Positions 40,274 to 48,818 of a stretch of 64,000 bases of DNA are shown here, one piece after another. The notes under the pieces were generated by a model that saw nothing but the letters and a program-made list of their open reading frames with translations, was not told the DNA's origin and made no database searches. This stretch comes from VFMC01 sp963791635 (GTDB lineage: Bacteria > Actinomycetota > Acidimicrobiia > Acidimicrobiales > Ilumatobacteraceae): NCBI GenBank assembly GCA_963791635.1, contig CAWBTC010000001.1:1-64000 (forward strand), given 5' to 3'. A program made the translations under genes and the position numbers. Every line of letters starts with the position of its first letter. Position 1 is the first letter of the stretch.

Positions 40274-41773
40274 ATGACCAGCTACTACCTCACCACTCCC
40301 ATCTACTACGTCAACGCCCGGCCGCACCTCGGGCACGCGTACACCACGATCATCGGTGACGCCCTCGCCCGGTGGCATCGCCTGCTCGGCGACGACGTGC
40401 ACTTCCTCACCGGCACCGACGAACACGGTCTCAAGATCCAGCAGGCCGCCGACGCCGCCGGCCAGACGCCCCGGGAGTTCGTCGACGAGATCGCCCCCCT
40501 GTTCCAGGACGCGTGGTCGAAGCTGAACATCTCCAACGACGATTTCATCCGCACCACTGAACAGCGTCACAAGATCGGCGTCCAGGCGTTGCTACAACGC
40601 TGCTACGACGCCGGCGACATCGAGCTCGATGTGTACGCGGGCAAGTACTGCGTTGCCTGCGAGGAGTACTACACCGACGAAGAACTGCTGGAGGGCGACC
40701 TGTGCCCGATCCACAAGCGGCCCGTCGAGTACTTCGAGGAGGAGAACTACTTCTTCCGGCTCAGCCGCTTCCAGGATCGCCTCCTCGACTGGTACGCCGC
40801 TCACCCCGGCGCGATCGTGCCCGAGTTCCGCGGCAACGAGGCGCTCGGCCTCATCCGCGGCGGGTTGCGTGACTTCTCCGTCAGTCGCACCAGCCTCACG
40901 TGGGGCATCCCGTTGCCGTGGAACCCGGAGCACGTGGCCTACGTGTGGTTCGACGCCCTCGCCAACTACCTCACCGCAGTCGGCTTCGGCAGCGACGACG
41001 AGCAGTTCCGGACGTGGTGGCCCGCACGCCACCTGATCGGCAAGGACATCATCCGCCACCACTGCGTGTACTGGCCGGCGATGCTGCTGTCGGCCGGCAT
41101 CGAACTGCCCGCCGGTTGGGCCGTCGGCGGCTGGCTGCTGAGTGGCGGCGAGAAGATGAGCAAGACGTCCGGCAACGTGGTGAACCCGCTCGAACTGATC
41201 GACGAGTTCGGCGTCGACGGCTTCCGCTACTACGTGCTCGCCGAGACCACCTACGGCCACGACGGTGACTTCACCGTGGAGGGCCTCACCAGCCGCTACA
41301 ACAGCGACCTCGCCAACAACCTCGGCAACCTGCTGTCGCGCGTCGCGACGGTCGTGAGCAAGAAGTGCGACGGCATCGGCCCTGCGCCTCGAGCCGACTC
41401 CCCGCTCGCCGAGGCAGCGGTTGCGGCGTGGGAAGGCACCGCCACGGGCTGGTCCGAGGTACAACCCAACCGCGCCCTCGAGTCGACGTGGTCGCTCATC
41501 CGCGCCACGAACGCCTACCTGGAGGCGAACGAGCCGTGGAAGGCGGAACCAGGAGCGGCCGTCGATGCCGTGATGGGCGATGCCCTGGAAGCGCTCCGCA
41601 TCGTGGCTGTCCTCGCATCACCGGCGCTTCCGGATACCTGCCAGGAGGTGTGGGAACGCATCGGCCTCACCGGCCAGGTGACCGACCAGCGCCTTCCCGA
41701 CGCAGCGCGGTGGGGCGGCTTTCCCGGCGGCACCACCGTGGTGAAGGGCGATCCGCTCTTTCCGCGCAAGTAG
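40274..41773 (+). CDS. metG: Methionyl-tRNA synthetase
   Basis: 499 aa. The class I HIGH motif appears as PHLGHAYT near residue 18 and KMSKS as EKMSKTSGN near 294. A knuckle with CVACEEYY and DLCPIHKRP (three Cys plus His) marks the connective domain. The C-terminal EMAP-like tRNA-binding domain is absent, as in many actinobacteria. A GAAAGGACC site precedes the ATG. It is first of the tRNA/rRNA maturation block with tatD and rsmA. Confidence 0.97.
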   Translation: MTSYYLTTPIYYVNARPHLGHAYTTIIGDALARWHRLLGDDVHFLTGTDEHGLKIQQAADAAGQTPREFVDEIAPLFQDAWSKLNISNDDFIRTTEQRHKIGVQALLQRCYDAGDIELDVYAGKYCVACEEYYTDEELLEGDLCPIHKRPVEYFEEENYFFRLSRFQDRLLDWYAAHPGAIVPEFRGNEALGLIRGGLRDFSVSRTSLTWGIPLPWNPEHVAYVWFDALANYLTAVGFGSDDEQFRTWWPARHLIGKDIIRHHCVYWPAMLLSAGIELPAGWAVGGWLLSGGEKMSKTSGNVVNPLELIDEFGVDGFRYYVLAETTYGHDGDFTVEGLTSRYNSDLANNLGNLLSRVATVVSKKCDGIGPAPRADSPLAEAAVAAWEGTATGWSEVQPNRALESTWSLIRATNAYLEANEPWKAEPGAAVDAVMGDALEALRIVAVLASPALPDTCQEVWERIGLTGQVTDQRLPDAARWGGFPGGTTVVKGDPLFPRK

Positions 41774-41812
41774 GGGCACCCCCATCGTCGGCCCTGCGCA
41801 GCGGCACGCCGA

Positions 41813-42757
41813 TCAGTCGAGCATCGCCAACCGTTCGAGGCTCAAGCCGCTCGTCATCAGCCGTTCCTTCGCGTTGCCGAGGAGCGATCGCGTCCATTCG
41901 ACGTGGCCGCCGTCGGCGACCTCAATGTCGTCGGCACCGCTCCGAACGCTCACCTTGAAGCACATCCCGGCGTAGTACCCGCGTCCCGCAGTTCGATCCT
42001 GTCGCAGCTCCACCGCGACGGTCGTGGTCGACAACTCCGCCGCCAGCCGGCGAAGGGTGTCCAATCCGTTGGTCTCGGTCGCCCCGAAGTCCGTGAGCGC
42101 CACGATGACGTCACCGAATCCCGCTGCGGTCACGAGGTCGACGTGCGATTGGACGTGGTGCCGCAGGGAGTCGTACTCGAACGCTCGGTTCCCGGCGTCA
42201 CGGCCGGCGGACACCATCCCGAGAAGTGCGAAGTGAGCGAACGAGCGAGGGCCCTCGACCTGCTGCGCTCGAACCACGCGCTGCGTGGCCATCAGCCGCA
42301 CAACGTCCCTCGAGCGGGCATCGACAGCCAAAAGGGCGCGACGGCGGTCCGCAGCTTCAAAGGCGAGCGAACACGTCGGATCAGCCGCCACTTCGGTCGA
42401 CCTGATGGTCGAGACCACTCGATGCTGAGACACGCCCCCGAGCGCATGATGTGTGCCGAAGGGGACGAGCGGCGACAGCGCGACAGGAGTGAACACCTCG
42501 CCGAGGACGTCGATCGCGAGCCGCTCCAGATCGAGCACTCGGCGAACGTCGACCACTGCCGGTCTCACGAACCGGTCTCGCGTGTATCGACGGAGCACGT
42601 CGGCAGACGAGATGCCGACCGATCGACGGCGCATCACCTCGAGCAACAGACTCGTCGAGTCGGTCCCGCTCAGTTCGTCCGCAAGGAGTCCCACGAGATC
42701 GAAGCCGGCGTCTCGGTTGATGCGTTCCACCGCGGGATGCGTCGAGTCGTCCGTCAT
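41813..42757 (-). CDS. Hypothetical protein, possibly class II HisRS/HisZ-like
   Basis: 314 aa. The segment FTPVALSPLVPFGTHHALGG followed by RVVSTIRSTEVAADPTCSLA, and near the C-terminus GRGYYAGMCFKVSV, recall the motif 2 and YYTGMVFE-type strands of histidyl-tRNA synthetase and HisZ. The glycine-rich motif 3 is replaced by ADDIEVADGGHVEWTRSLLG. If the fold is right, ATP binding may be altered or lost. It interrupts the usual metG-tatD order on the opposite strand. Identification is tentative. Confidence 0.5.
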   Translation of the reverse strand: MTDDSTHPAVERINRDAGFDLVGLLADELSGTDSTSLLLEVMRRRSVGISSADVLRRYTRDRFVRPAVVDVRRVLDLERLAIDVLGEVFTPVALSPLVPFGTHHALGGVSQHRVVSTIRSTEVAADPTCSLAFEAADRRRALLAVDARSRDVVRLMATQRVVRAQQVEGPRSFAHFALLGMVSAGRDAGNRAFEYDSLRHHVQSHVDLVTAAGFGDVIVALTDFGATETNGLDTLRRLAAELSTTTVAVELRQDRTAGRGYYAGMCFKVSVRSGADDIEVADGGHVEWTRSLLGNAKERLMTSGLSLERLAMLD

Positions 42758-42837
42758 CGCCGAAGGCTATGGCAGCCGACGCGCCGCTCACGCGGGGTTT
42801 GCGCACACCCGGGGCCGGCGTCCGTAACCTGACGCCC

Positions 42838-43623
42838 ATGACCTCTGCGGCCCCGATCGAACTGATCGACAGCCACTGCCACCTGTACGACACACGCGGT
42901 GCCGACCTCACCGATGTGCTTGCGCAGGCGCGTGAGGCCGGCATCGTGCAGATGGTGAACGTCGGCTGCGACGCCGCCACGACGCGCGCTGCGATCGAGA
43001 TCGCCGCATCGCACGACGGCGTCTTCGCCACCGCCGGGCTGCACCCGCACGAGGCCGTTCACGGCGTGGCGACGATCCTGCCGTTCCTCGACGACCCCCA
43101 TGTGATCGCCGTCGGCGAGACCGGACTCGACCACTACTACGACCACTCACCCCGCGATGCACAACGGATTGCGTTCGCCGAGCAGATCCAGATCGCCCAC
43201 GAACGCAAGCTCCCGCTCGTGATCCACACCCGCGATGCGTGGGCCGACACGTTCGACATCCTCGACGCCGAGGGCATGCCCGAACGGACGATCTTCCACT
43301 GCTTCACGGGCGGACCAGTCGAAGCAACTGCGTGCCTGGACCGAGGCGCGTTCTTGTCGTTCAGTGGCATCGTGACGTTCAAGACCGCCACCGATCTCCA
43401 GGCCGCCGCCCAGCTCTGCCCGGCCGATCGGCTGCTCGTCGAGACCGACAGCCCGTTTCTCGCCCCGGTGCCACACCGGGGTCGCACCAACCAGCCCGCC
43501 TTCGTCGGTCACGTCGCACGGTTCGTCGCCGACCTCCGGGCGACCCCGTTCATCGACTTCGCCGCGGCCACCGTGACCGCCACACGCTGCGCCTTTCCGG
43601 CGTTGGCGGCCAGCGCCGGTTGA
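42838..43623 (+). CDS. tatD: TatD-family metal-dependent hydrolase
   Basis: ATG 42838 start (frame opens at 42769). 261 aa TIM-barrel with ligands IDSHCHLYD, GLHPHEA, VGETGLDHYYDHSP, LVIHTRDAW, FHCFTGG and VETDSPFLAPVPHRG. The family has 3'-5' DNA exonuclease or deoxyribonuclease activity in repair and turnover. It is the usual neighbour upstream of rpf-type genes and rsmA in actinobacteria. Confidence 0.94.
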   Translation: MTSAAPIELIDSHCHLYDTRGADLTDVLAQAREAGIVQMVNVGCDAATTRAAIEIAASHDGVFATAGLHPHEAVHGVATILPFLDDPHVIAVGETGLDHYYDHSPRDAQRIAFAEQIQIAHERKLPLVIHTRDAWADTFDILDAEGMPERTIFHCFTGGPVEATACLDRGAFLSFSGIVTFKTATDLQAAAQLCPADRLLVETDSPFLAPVPHRGRTNQPAFVGHVARFVADLRATPFIDFAAATVTATRCAFPALAASAG

Positions 43624-43654
43624 ACTCCACGACGCCGGCGACGCCCACCCCGCG

Positions 43655-43704
43655 CTCGACATCCCTCGAAAACCCTCGAAAACCCTCGACATCCCTCGAA
43701 AACG
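43655..43704. repeat. 10-bp tandem repeat CTCGA(CAT/AAA)CC, five units
   Basis: CTCGACATCC and CTCGAAAACC alternate at 43655, 43665, 43675, 43685 and 43695. It lies in the 173-bp gap between tatD and the secreted barrel protein, before a G-run at 43751. Confidence 0.85.
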
Positions 43705-43796
43705 GAGGTTGCGAGGTGCCGTGGTCCCCCGATGTCCGCCCATCCTCGTGGGGGGGTGCCTTGCCTTTCACCGTTGTAGTTCGTAGCCTTTTCGCA

Positions 43797-44303
43797 ATGG
43801 ATGTTCACGAGCGCCGGCGGGTCGTGCTCGCCACGGCGTTCACACTCGTGGCCCTCCCCGCCATCTGGCTGTTCGACCGCGACGATCCCGCCGCGTCGTC
43901 GAGCGTCGCTGCCGCCGGCATCCCCACCCCCGCGGTCGCCGAAGCGCCCGCCGAGGTGACCGTCGAGACCGAGGTGCCCGTCTTTCTCGACAACACCGTG
44001 GTGGTCGTCGCCCCCGCCGTGATCGACGTCGCCCTCCCCGACGCACCCGGCGCGAACGACATGACCGGCACTGCGAGCTACAAACGCTTCGACGCCACGC
44101 TCGAGAAGAAGTGCTCTGCACCGCAGGCACCGTCCGGGGTGCTGCTCACGATCACGAACATCGACAACGGACTCTCGATCACCTGTCGCAACACGATGGG
44201 TGTCTCGATCCCGTACGGGATCACGGTCGGCATCGACACCGACTTGTTCATCGAGATCGCCGACCTGGCCGACTCGCCCGTCCCGATCCGGCTGTCCTGG
44301 TAG
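43797..44303 (+). CDS. Secreted protein with RlpA-like double-psi barrel, 168 aa
   Basis: Start ATG 43797. The N-terminal anchor RRRVVLATAFTLVALPAIWL is followed by an Ala/Val/Pro-rich spacer. The C-terminal ~85 residues (TASYKRFDATLEKKCSAPQA, then VLLTITNIDNGLSITCRNTM and DTDLFIEIADLADSPVPIRL) follow the double-psi beta-barrel pattern of RlpA and Rpf-associated domains, with two Cys that could pair. The Asp/His catalytic pair of lytic transglycosylases is not obvious. It occupies the place normally held by rpfB between tatD and rsmA, so a role in peptidoglycan is an inference. Confidence 0.7.
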   Translation: MDVHERRRVVLATAFTLVALPAIWLFDRDDPAASSSVAAAGIPTPAVAEAPAEVTVETEVPVFLDNTVVVVAPAVIDVALPDAPGANDMTGTASYKRFDATLEKKCSAPQAPSGVLLTITNIDNGLSITCRNTMGVSIPYGITVGIDTDLFIEIADLADSPVPIRLSW

Positions 44304-44341
44304 CCGACGTCGATCACCGAACCACACCCCGCCTGCCTCCC

Positions 44342-45166
44342 GTGCTCTCCCGAGCCGACGTCACCCGCCTCCTCGCCGACCACGGCCTCGCCGCGCGCCG
44401 AGACCTGGGCCAGAACTTCGTCGGCGATCCGAACACCGTTCGCCGCATCGCCCGCCTCGCCTGCGTCGGGCCCGACGACCACGTGATCGAGATCGGCGCC
44501 GGGCTCGGCTCACTCACACTCGCCCTCGCCGAGACCGGTGCCACGGTGCGTGCAGTCGAGGTCGACCGGGGCGTGGTCCCGGTGTTGCGCGAGGTGGTGC
44601 GTCAGTGCCCCAATGTCACCGTCATCGAGGCCGACGCGATGCATCTCGACTGGACCGAGGTGCTCGCGGGTCACGACCGCTGGGTGCTCGTGGCGAACCT
44701 GCCCTACAACGTCGCGACCCCGCTCGTGCTCGACCTGCTCGACGACGTCCCCCAGATCGCCCGGATGCTCGTGATGGTGCAGCGCGAGGCGGCAGAGCGG
44801 TTCTGCGCGTCGCCGCGCACCCCCGCCTACGGCGCGGTGACCGTGAAGATCGCATACTGGGGTACGGCCCGAATCGCAGGGTTGGTGCCCGCCAGCGTGT
44901 TCGTCCCCAAGCCGAACGTCGAGTCCGCACTCGCAGAGATCACTCGCCGCGACACGCCTGCCACGACCGCCGACCACGCCCAGCTGTTCCACCTGGTGCG
45001 CACGGCATTCGGCCAGCGCCGCAAGATGCTTCGTCGCTCGCTGTCGGCAGTAGTGGCCCCGGAGGTGTTCGAGACCGCATGCATCGACGCCCAACGGCGT
45101 CCCGAGGAACTCGACGTGGTCGAGTGGGGACGGCTGACCGAGGCGTGGGCGGCAGCCCAGCCATGA
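44342..45166 (+). CDS. rsmA: 16S rRNA dimethyladenosine transferase RsmA (KsgA)
   Basis: GTG 44342 start; 274 aa. Marks: RRDLGQNFVGDPNTVRRI, the SAM loop VIEIGAGLGSLTLAL, the catalytic NLPYNVATPLV (NLPY) and VPASVFVPKPNVESALAEI. It dimethylates A1518 and A1519 of 16S rRNA late in small-subunit assembly. Coupled to ispE by a 4-bp overlap. Confidence 0.96.
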   Translation: MLSRADVTRLLADHGLAARRDLGQNFVGDPNTVRRIARLACVGPDDHVIEIGAGLGSLTLALAETGATVRAVEVDRGVVPVLREVVRQCPNVTVIEADAMHLDWTEVLAGHDRWVLVANLPYNVATPLVLDLLDDVPQIARMLVMVQREAAERFCASPRTPAYGAVTVKIAYWGTARIAGLVPASVFVPKPNVESALAEITRRDTPATTADHAQLFHLVRTAFGQRRKMLRRSLSAVVAPEVFETACIDAQRRPEELDVVEWGRLTEAWAAAQP

Positions 45167-45924
45167 GCCGTACGGTGAACCCGAACCCGTCGATGACACC
45201 GATCACCGTCGAAGCGCCCGCCAAGCTCACACGCACCCTGCGGATCACCGGCGTCCGCAGCGACGGCTACCACCTGATCGACGCGGAGATGGTCACGCTG
45301 GAGTTGGCCGATCTGCTCACCATCGACCCCGCTGGAACCGGGTTGTCGGCGGACGGGCCCTTTGCTGCCGGTCTCCCACTCGGCGATGACAACCTCGTGG
45401 CACGCGCATTGCGACTCGCAGGTTGCCGTGCCCACGTGCACTTGCACAAGCGCATCCCTCATGGCGGTGGGCTCGGTGGTGGCTCGGCCGACGCGGCAGC
45501 GGTGCTGCGATGGGCGGGGTTCGACGACCTCGTGACGTGTTCACGCCTCGGCGCCGACATCCCGTTCTGCCTCCGCGGCGGACGCGCTCGGGTGACCGGG
45601 ATCGGCGAAGTGCTCGACCCGATGCCACCGGAGCGATGGAACCTCACGCTCGTCGTGCCACCGCTCGCGGTCAGCACACCGGCGGCATACCAGGCGTGGG
45701 ACGAACTCGGCGGTCCCACCGCCGACGGGCCGAACGACCTCGAGCCGGCAGCGATCCGCGTTGTGCCCGAGCTCGCGGTGTGGCGCGATCGCATCGGTGA
45801 CATCGTCGGGTTCGCTCCGGTGCTCGCGGGCAGCGGCGCCACGTGGTTCGTCGAGGGCCACCACCCTGCGCTGCGTGCGTTGCAACCCGAGGCCACCGTC
45901 GTGCTCACACGGACCCGCGTCTGA
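45163..45924 (+). CDS. ispE: 4-(cytidine 5'-diphospho)-2-C-methyl-D-erythritol kinase IspE
   Basis: ATG 45163 overlaps the rsmA stop (ATGA); ATG 45193 is an alternative. GHMP kinase with VEAPAKLTRTLRITGVRSDG, the ATP loop IPHGGGLGGGSADAAAV, and LGADIPFCLRGGRARVTGIG. It phosphorylates CDP-methylerythritol in the MEP pathway for isoprenoids. At 253 aa it is slightly shorter than average, with the C-terminal motif VLAGSGATWF intact. Confidence 0.95.
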   Translation: MSRTVNPNPSMTPITVEAPAKLTRTLRITGVRSDGYHLIDAEMVTLELADLLTIDPAGTGLSADGPFAAGLPLGDDNLVARALRLAGCRAHVHLHKRIPHGGGLGGGSADAAAVLRWAGFDDLVTCSRLGADIPFCLRGGRARVTGIGEVLDPMPPERWNLTLVVPPLAVSTPAAYQAWDELGGPTADGPNDLEPAAIRVVPELAVWRDRIGDIVGFAPVLAGSGATWFVEGHHPALRALQPEATVVLTRTRV

Positions 45925-46084
45925 TCGCTCTCGTCGAATGCGGCGGCCGTCGAATGCGGCCGTCGAATGCAGCCGACGGGCACCGACGACACCTGGCCCG
46001 AGACGCGACAGCGGCCCCGGCACAGCGGATGCTGTGGGGGCCGAAGCGTGTGTGGCCGGTACGGATCCGGCTGGGACGGTTGGA

Positions 46085-46186
46085 CTACTTCTTGCCGCGT
46101 TGACGCGCGTGACGGGTTCGGCGAAGCATCTTCTTGTGCTTCTTCTTCCGCATGCGCTTGCGACGCTTCTTGATCAAAGAACCCAT
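46085..46186 (-). CDS. Ribosomal mini-protein bS22 (AURKAIP1/COX24 domain), 33 aa
   Basis: ATG 46186 to TAG 46085 encodes the basic peptide MGSLIKKRRKRMRKKKHKKM followed by LRRTRHARQRGKK. The GS-x-IKKRRKRM-x-KKKH-x-K-x-LRRTR pattern is the actinobacterial AURKAIP1/COX24-domain protein found on the small ribosomal subunit (bS22). Too short for standard gene calling. It is divergent from tRNA-Gln and convergent with ispE. Confidence 0.88.
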   Translation of the reverse strand: MGSLIKKRRKRMRKKKHKKMLRRTRHARQRGKK

Positions 46187-46316
46187 AGCTCGTGAGACGC
46201 TATCGGGCGCAGGCATCGATGCCAAATGCCGTCTCTCGTCGTGCACCGCACGAACTCTCCCTTGCGAGAAGTCCGCCGGTCAGTGTGCAGCAGCACCGAT
46301 ATCCTCACAGCGTCCA

Positions 46317-46390
46317 TCCGGGGTCGTTCAATGGTAGGACAGCGGTTTTTGGTGCCGCGTATAGGGGTTCGAATCCTCTCCCCGGAGCCA
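46317..46390 (+). tRNA. tRNA-Gln (TTG anticodon)
   Basis: The acceptor stem TCCGGGG pairs with CCCCGGA, the anticodon stem is GCGGT/GCCGC with loop TTTTGGT (anticodon TTG, reads CAA), and the T-arm is AGGGG-TTCGAAT-CCTCT. The discriminator G is followed by an encoded CCA. 74 bases including CCA. Confidence 0.95.
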
Positions 46391-46531
46391 GAGGTGAGGT
46401 CGCCGGCTGCGGCCGATGCCCGCCGAATCGCTGCCGAATCGCTACGAGTGCGCTCTGGGTGCGCTCTGGTTGCGCTGCGGGATGGCACGGGGTGCGCGCC
46501 CGATGTCGCAGCCGTGCGATAGAACGGACAC

Positions 46532-47629
46532 ATGGGAGTCTCTGCCATCGTCCTCGCTGCTGGCGAAGGGTCGCGGATGCGATCGTCGCGCCCGAAGCCG
46601 CTGCACATGATCTGCGGACGCGCGATGGTGATGCACGTCATCCACGCCCTCGAAGGACTGCACGTCGACCGCACCGTCCTCGTCGTCGGTCATGGCGCCG
46701 AACGGGTCACCAAGAAGGTGCAGGAGCAGGCCCCCGACTGGGCCAACGTGAGTTTCGTCGAACAGACCGTGCAGCGAGGCACCGGCGATGCGGCGATGGT
46801 GGGCATGACCGTCATCCCGGGCGACGACCTCGACGACGACTCCACGGTGCTCATCCTCCCGGGTGACACGCCGCTCCTGACGCCCGAGACGCTGGAGGGC
46901 CTCGTGACCACCCACCTCACCAATGGCAACGCGGCCACGCTCACCACCAGCGTGCTCGATGATCCCACCGGCTACGGCCGCGTGGTGCGCGGGCCGTCCA
47001 AGGGCGGCGAGGGCCGAGTGCTCCGGATCATCGAGCAGCGCGACGCCAACGACGACGAGCGCGCCATCCGCGAGGTCAACATGGGCATGTACGCGTTCCG
47101 TCGCGACCTGCTCGGCCCGGCACTGCGCCACCTCTCGCCCGACAACGCGCAGGGCGAGTACTACCTCACCGACGTCATCGGCGTGCTCGCCAGCATGGGG
47201 CACCGTGTCGGCAGCTTCGAGGCGCCCGAGGCCGAGACCCAGGGCGTCAACGACCGCTGGCAGCTCGCGCTTGCCGAGCGCGAGCTGCGCAACCGGATCA
47301 ACCGCCAATGGCTCCTCGCCGGCGTCACCATGCTCGATCCGCGCCAGACCTTCCTCGACGTCACCGTCACGCTCGGCCGCGACGTCACGCTGTATCCGGG
47401 CACGATCCTCCAGGGCGACACCGTCGTCGGCGACGGTGGTGAGATCGGTCCCGACACCCGTCTGGTCGACTGTCGAGTGGGTGCCGAGAGCGTCGTCGAA
47501 CAGACGGTGGGCCACGATGCCGAGATCGGCGAGGGCGCACATGTTGGGCCGTACGCACATCTTCCCGTCGGCAGCGCGGTCGCTGCGGGTGCCACCACCG
47601 GTGCGTTCTACACTGCACCCACGGCCTGA
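46532..47629 (+). CDS. glmU: GlmU-like UDP-GlcNAc pyrophosphorylase, lacking acetyltransferase half
   Basis: 365 aa instead of ~450-490. The uridyltransferase domain is complete: VLAAGEGSRMRSSRPKPLHM (P-loop and Lys), VEQTVQRGTGDAAMVG, LPGDTPLLTPETL, YGRVVRGPSKGGEGRVLRII and REVNMGMYAFRR. The left-handed beta-helix begins (VTLGRDVTLYPGTILQGDTV) but stops after GAHVGPYAHLPVGSAVAAGA. The catalytic His/Lys region that acetylates GlcN-1-P is missing. prs starts 37 bp later, so no coding remnant remains. UTP:GlcNAc-1-P transfer should work; acetylation must come from another protein. Confidence 0.92.
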   Translation: MGVSAIVLAAGEGSRMRSSRPKPLHMICGRAMVMHVIHALEGLHVDRTVLVVGHGAERVTKKVQEQAPDWANVSFVEQTVQRGTGDAAMVGMTVIPGDDLDDDSTVLILPGDTPLLTPETLEGLVTTHLTNGNAATLTTSVLDDPTGYGRVVRGPSKGGEGRVLRIIEQRDANDDERAIREVNMGMYAFRRDLLGPALRHLSPDNAQGEYYLTDVIGVLASMGHRVGSFEAPEAETQGVNDRWQLALAERELRNRINRQWLLAGVTMLDPRQTFLDVTVTLGRDVTLYPGTILQGDTVVGDGGEIGPDTRLVDCRVGAESVVEQTVGHDAEIGEGAHVGPYAHLPVGSAVAAGATTGAFYTAPTA

Positions 47630-47666
47630 CGCGCAGGCCTGCCTCACGCAGAAAGCAGCCTCGACC

Positions 47667-48656
47667 ATGGAGAAGGTCACCACCAAGCGGATGTCGCTCT
47701 ACACAGGGCGCACGCACCCCGCGCTGGCGGAGGAAGTGGCCACGCACCTGGGCATCTCGCTGGGTGACCCCAACATCGTCGAGTTCGCCAACGGCGAGCT
47801 GCGCCCTCGGTTCACCGAGAGCATCCGCGGCACCGACGTGTTCATCATGCAGACCCACTACGGGTGCGACGGCCGCAGCATCAACGACTCGATCATGGAG
47901 CAGTTGATCATGATCGACGCTGCTCACCGAGCGTCCGCCAAGCGCATCACCGCGGTCTGTCCCTTCTATGGCTACGCCCGCCAGGACCGCAAGGCCGAGG
48001 GCCGCGAGCCGATCACGGCCAAGCTCGTCGCCGACCTGTTCAAGGCTGCCGGCGCGAAGCGAATGGTGTCGATCGACCTCCACAGCGGCCAGATCCAGGG
48101 CTTCTTCGACGGCCCCGTCGACCACCTCACCGCGATGCCGGTGCTCGAGCAGTACATCCGTGCCAACGCTGAGAACCCGGTGATCGTCTCGCCCGACGCC
48201 GGCCGGATCAAGGTCGCGGAGCGCATGGCCCAACACCTCACCGACAAGGGCGCCGACCTCGCATTCATCTACAAGCGCCGGCCGAAGGGCACCGCCAACG
48301 TGGCCGAGGCCAAAGAAGTGATCGGCGACGTCAACGGTCGCCTCTGCATCCTCACCGATGACATGATCGACTCGGGCGGCACGATCTGCGCCGCTGCCGA
48401 CGTGCTCCTCGCCCGCGGTGCCACCGGGGTGTGGGCAATGGCCACCCACGGCGTGCTGAGCGGTCCCGCCATCGACCGGTTGAAGAACTCACGCATCGAT
48501 CGCATCGTGCTCACCAACACCCTGCCGCTGCCACCCGAGAAGCAGATCGACAAGATCGAGGTGCTCTCGATCGCCCCGCTGATCGCCGATGCGCTCAATG
48601 CCGTGTTCGACGATACGAGCGTGAGCGAGATCTTCGGTGGCGAGAACCAGGCCTGA
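47667..48656 (+). CDS. prs: Ribose-phosphate pyrophosphokinase (PRPP synthetase)
   Basis: 329 aa. VEFANGELRPRFTESIRGTD, AVCPFYGYARQDRKAEGREP (ATP site), SIDLHSGQIQGFFDGPVDHL and the PRPP loop ILTDDMIDSGGTICAAA are intact. It makes PRPP from ribose-5-phosphate and ATP for nucleotide, His and Trp synthesis. The glmU-prs-rplY-pth order is a conserved actinobacterial block. Confidence 0.97.
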   Translation: MEKVTTKRMSLYTGRTHPALAEEVATHLGISLGDPNIVEFANGELRPRFTESIRGTDVFIMQTHYGCDGRSINDSIMEQLIMIDAAHRASAKRITAVCPFYGYARQDRKAEGREPITAKLVADLFKAAGAKRMVSIDLHSGQIQGFFDGPVDHLTAMPVLEQYIRANAENPVIVSPDAGRIKVAERMAQHLTDKGADLAFIYKRRPKGTANVAEAKEVIGDVNGRLCILTDDMIDSGGTICAAADVLLARGATGVWAMATHGVLSGPAIDRLKNSRIDRIVLTNTLPLPPEKQIDKIEVLSIAPLIADALNAVFDDTSVSEIFGGENQA

Positions 48657-48818
48657 CCTGGTGTGAGCCACCCAACCCGGCCCTGACCTGACGTTCGCGA
48701 GGTCGGCCGACGTCGGCCACCTGCCGTCGAGGCGGGTGGCGATTCCGGCAGGCGCCCCGATAACATTGCGGGCTGTTCTGCATCGCTTCTGAATGCACGC
48801 TCTGATCGAGGCCCTGTC

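Noticed and set aside
46290..46400. Second tRNA next to tRNA-Gln
   Set aside because: Only one cloverleaf can be folded; the flanks have no T-arm sequence.
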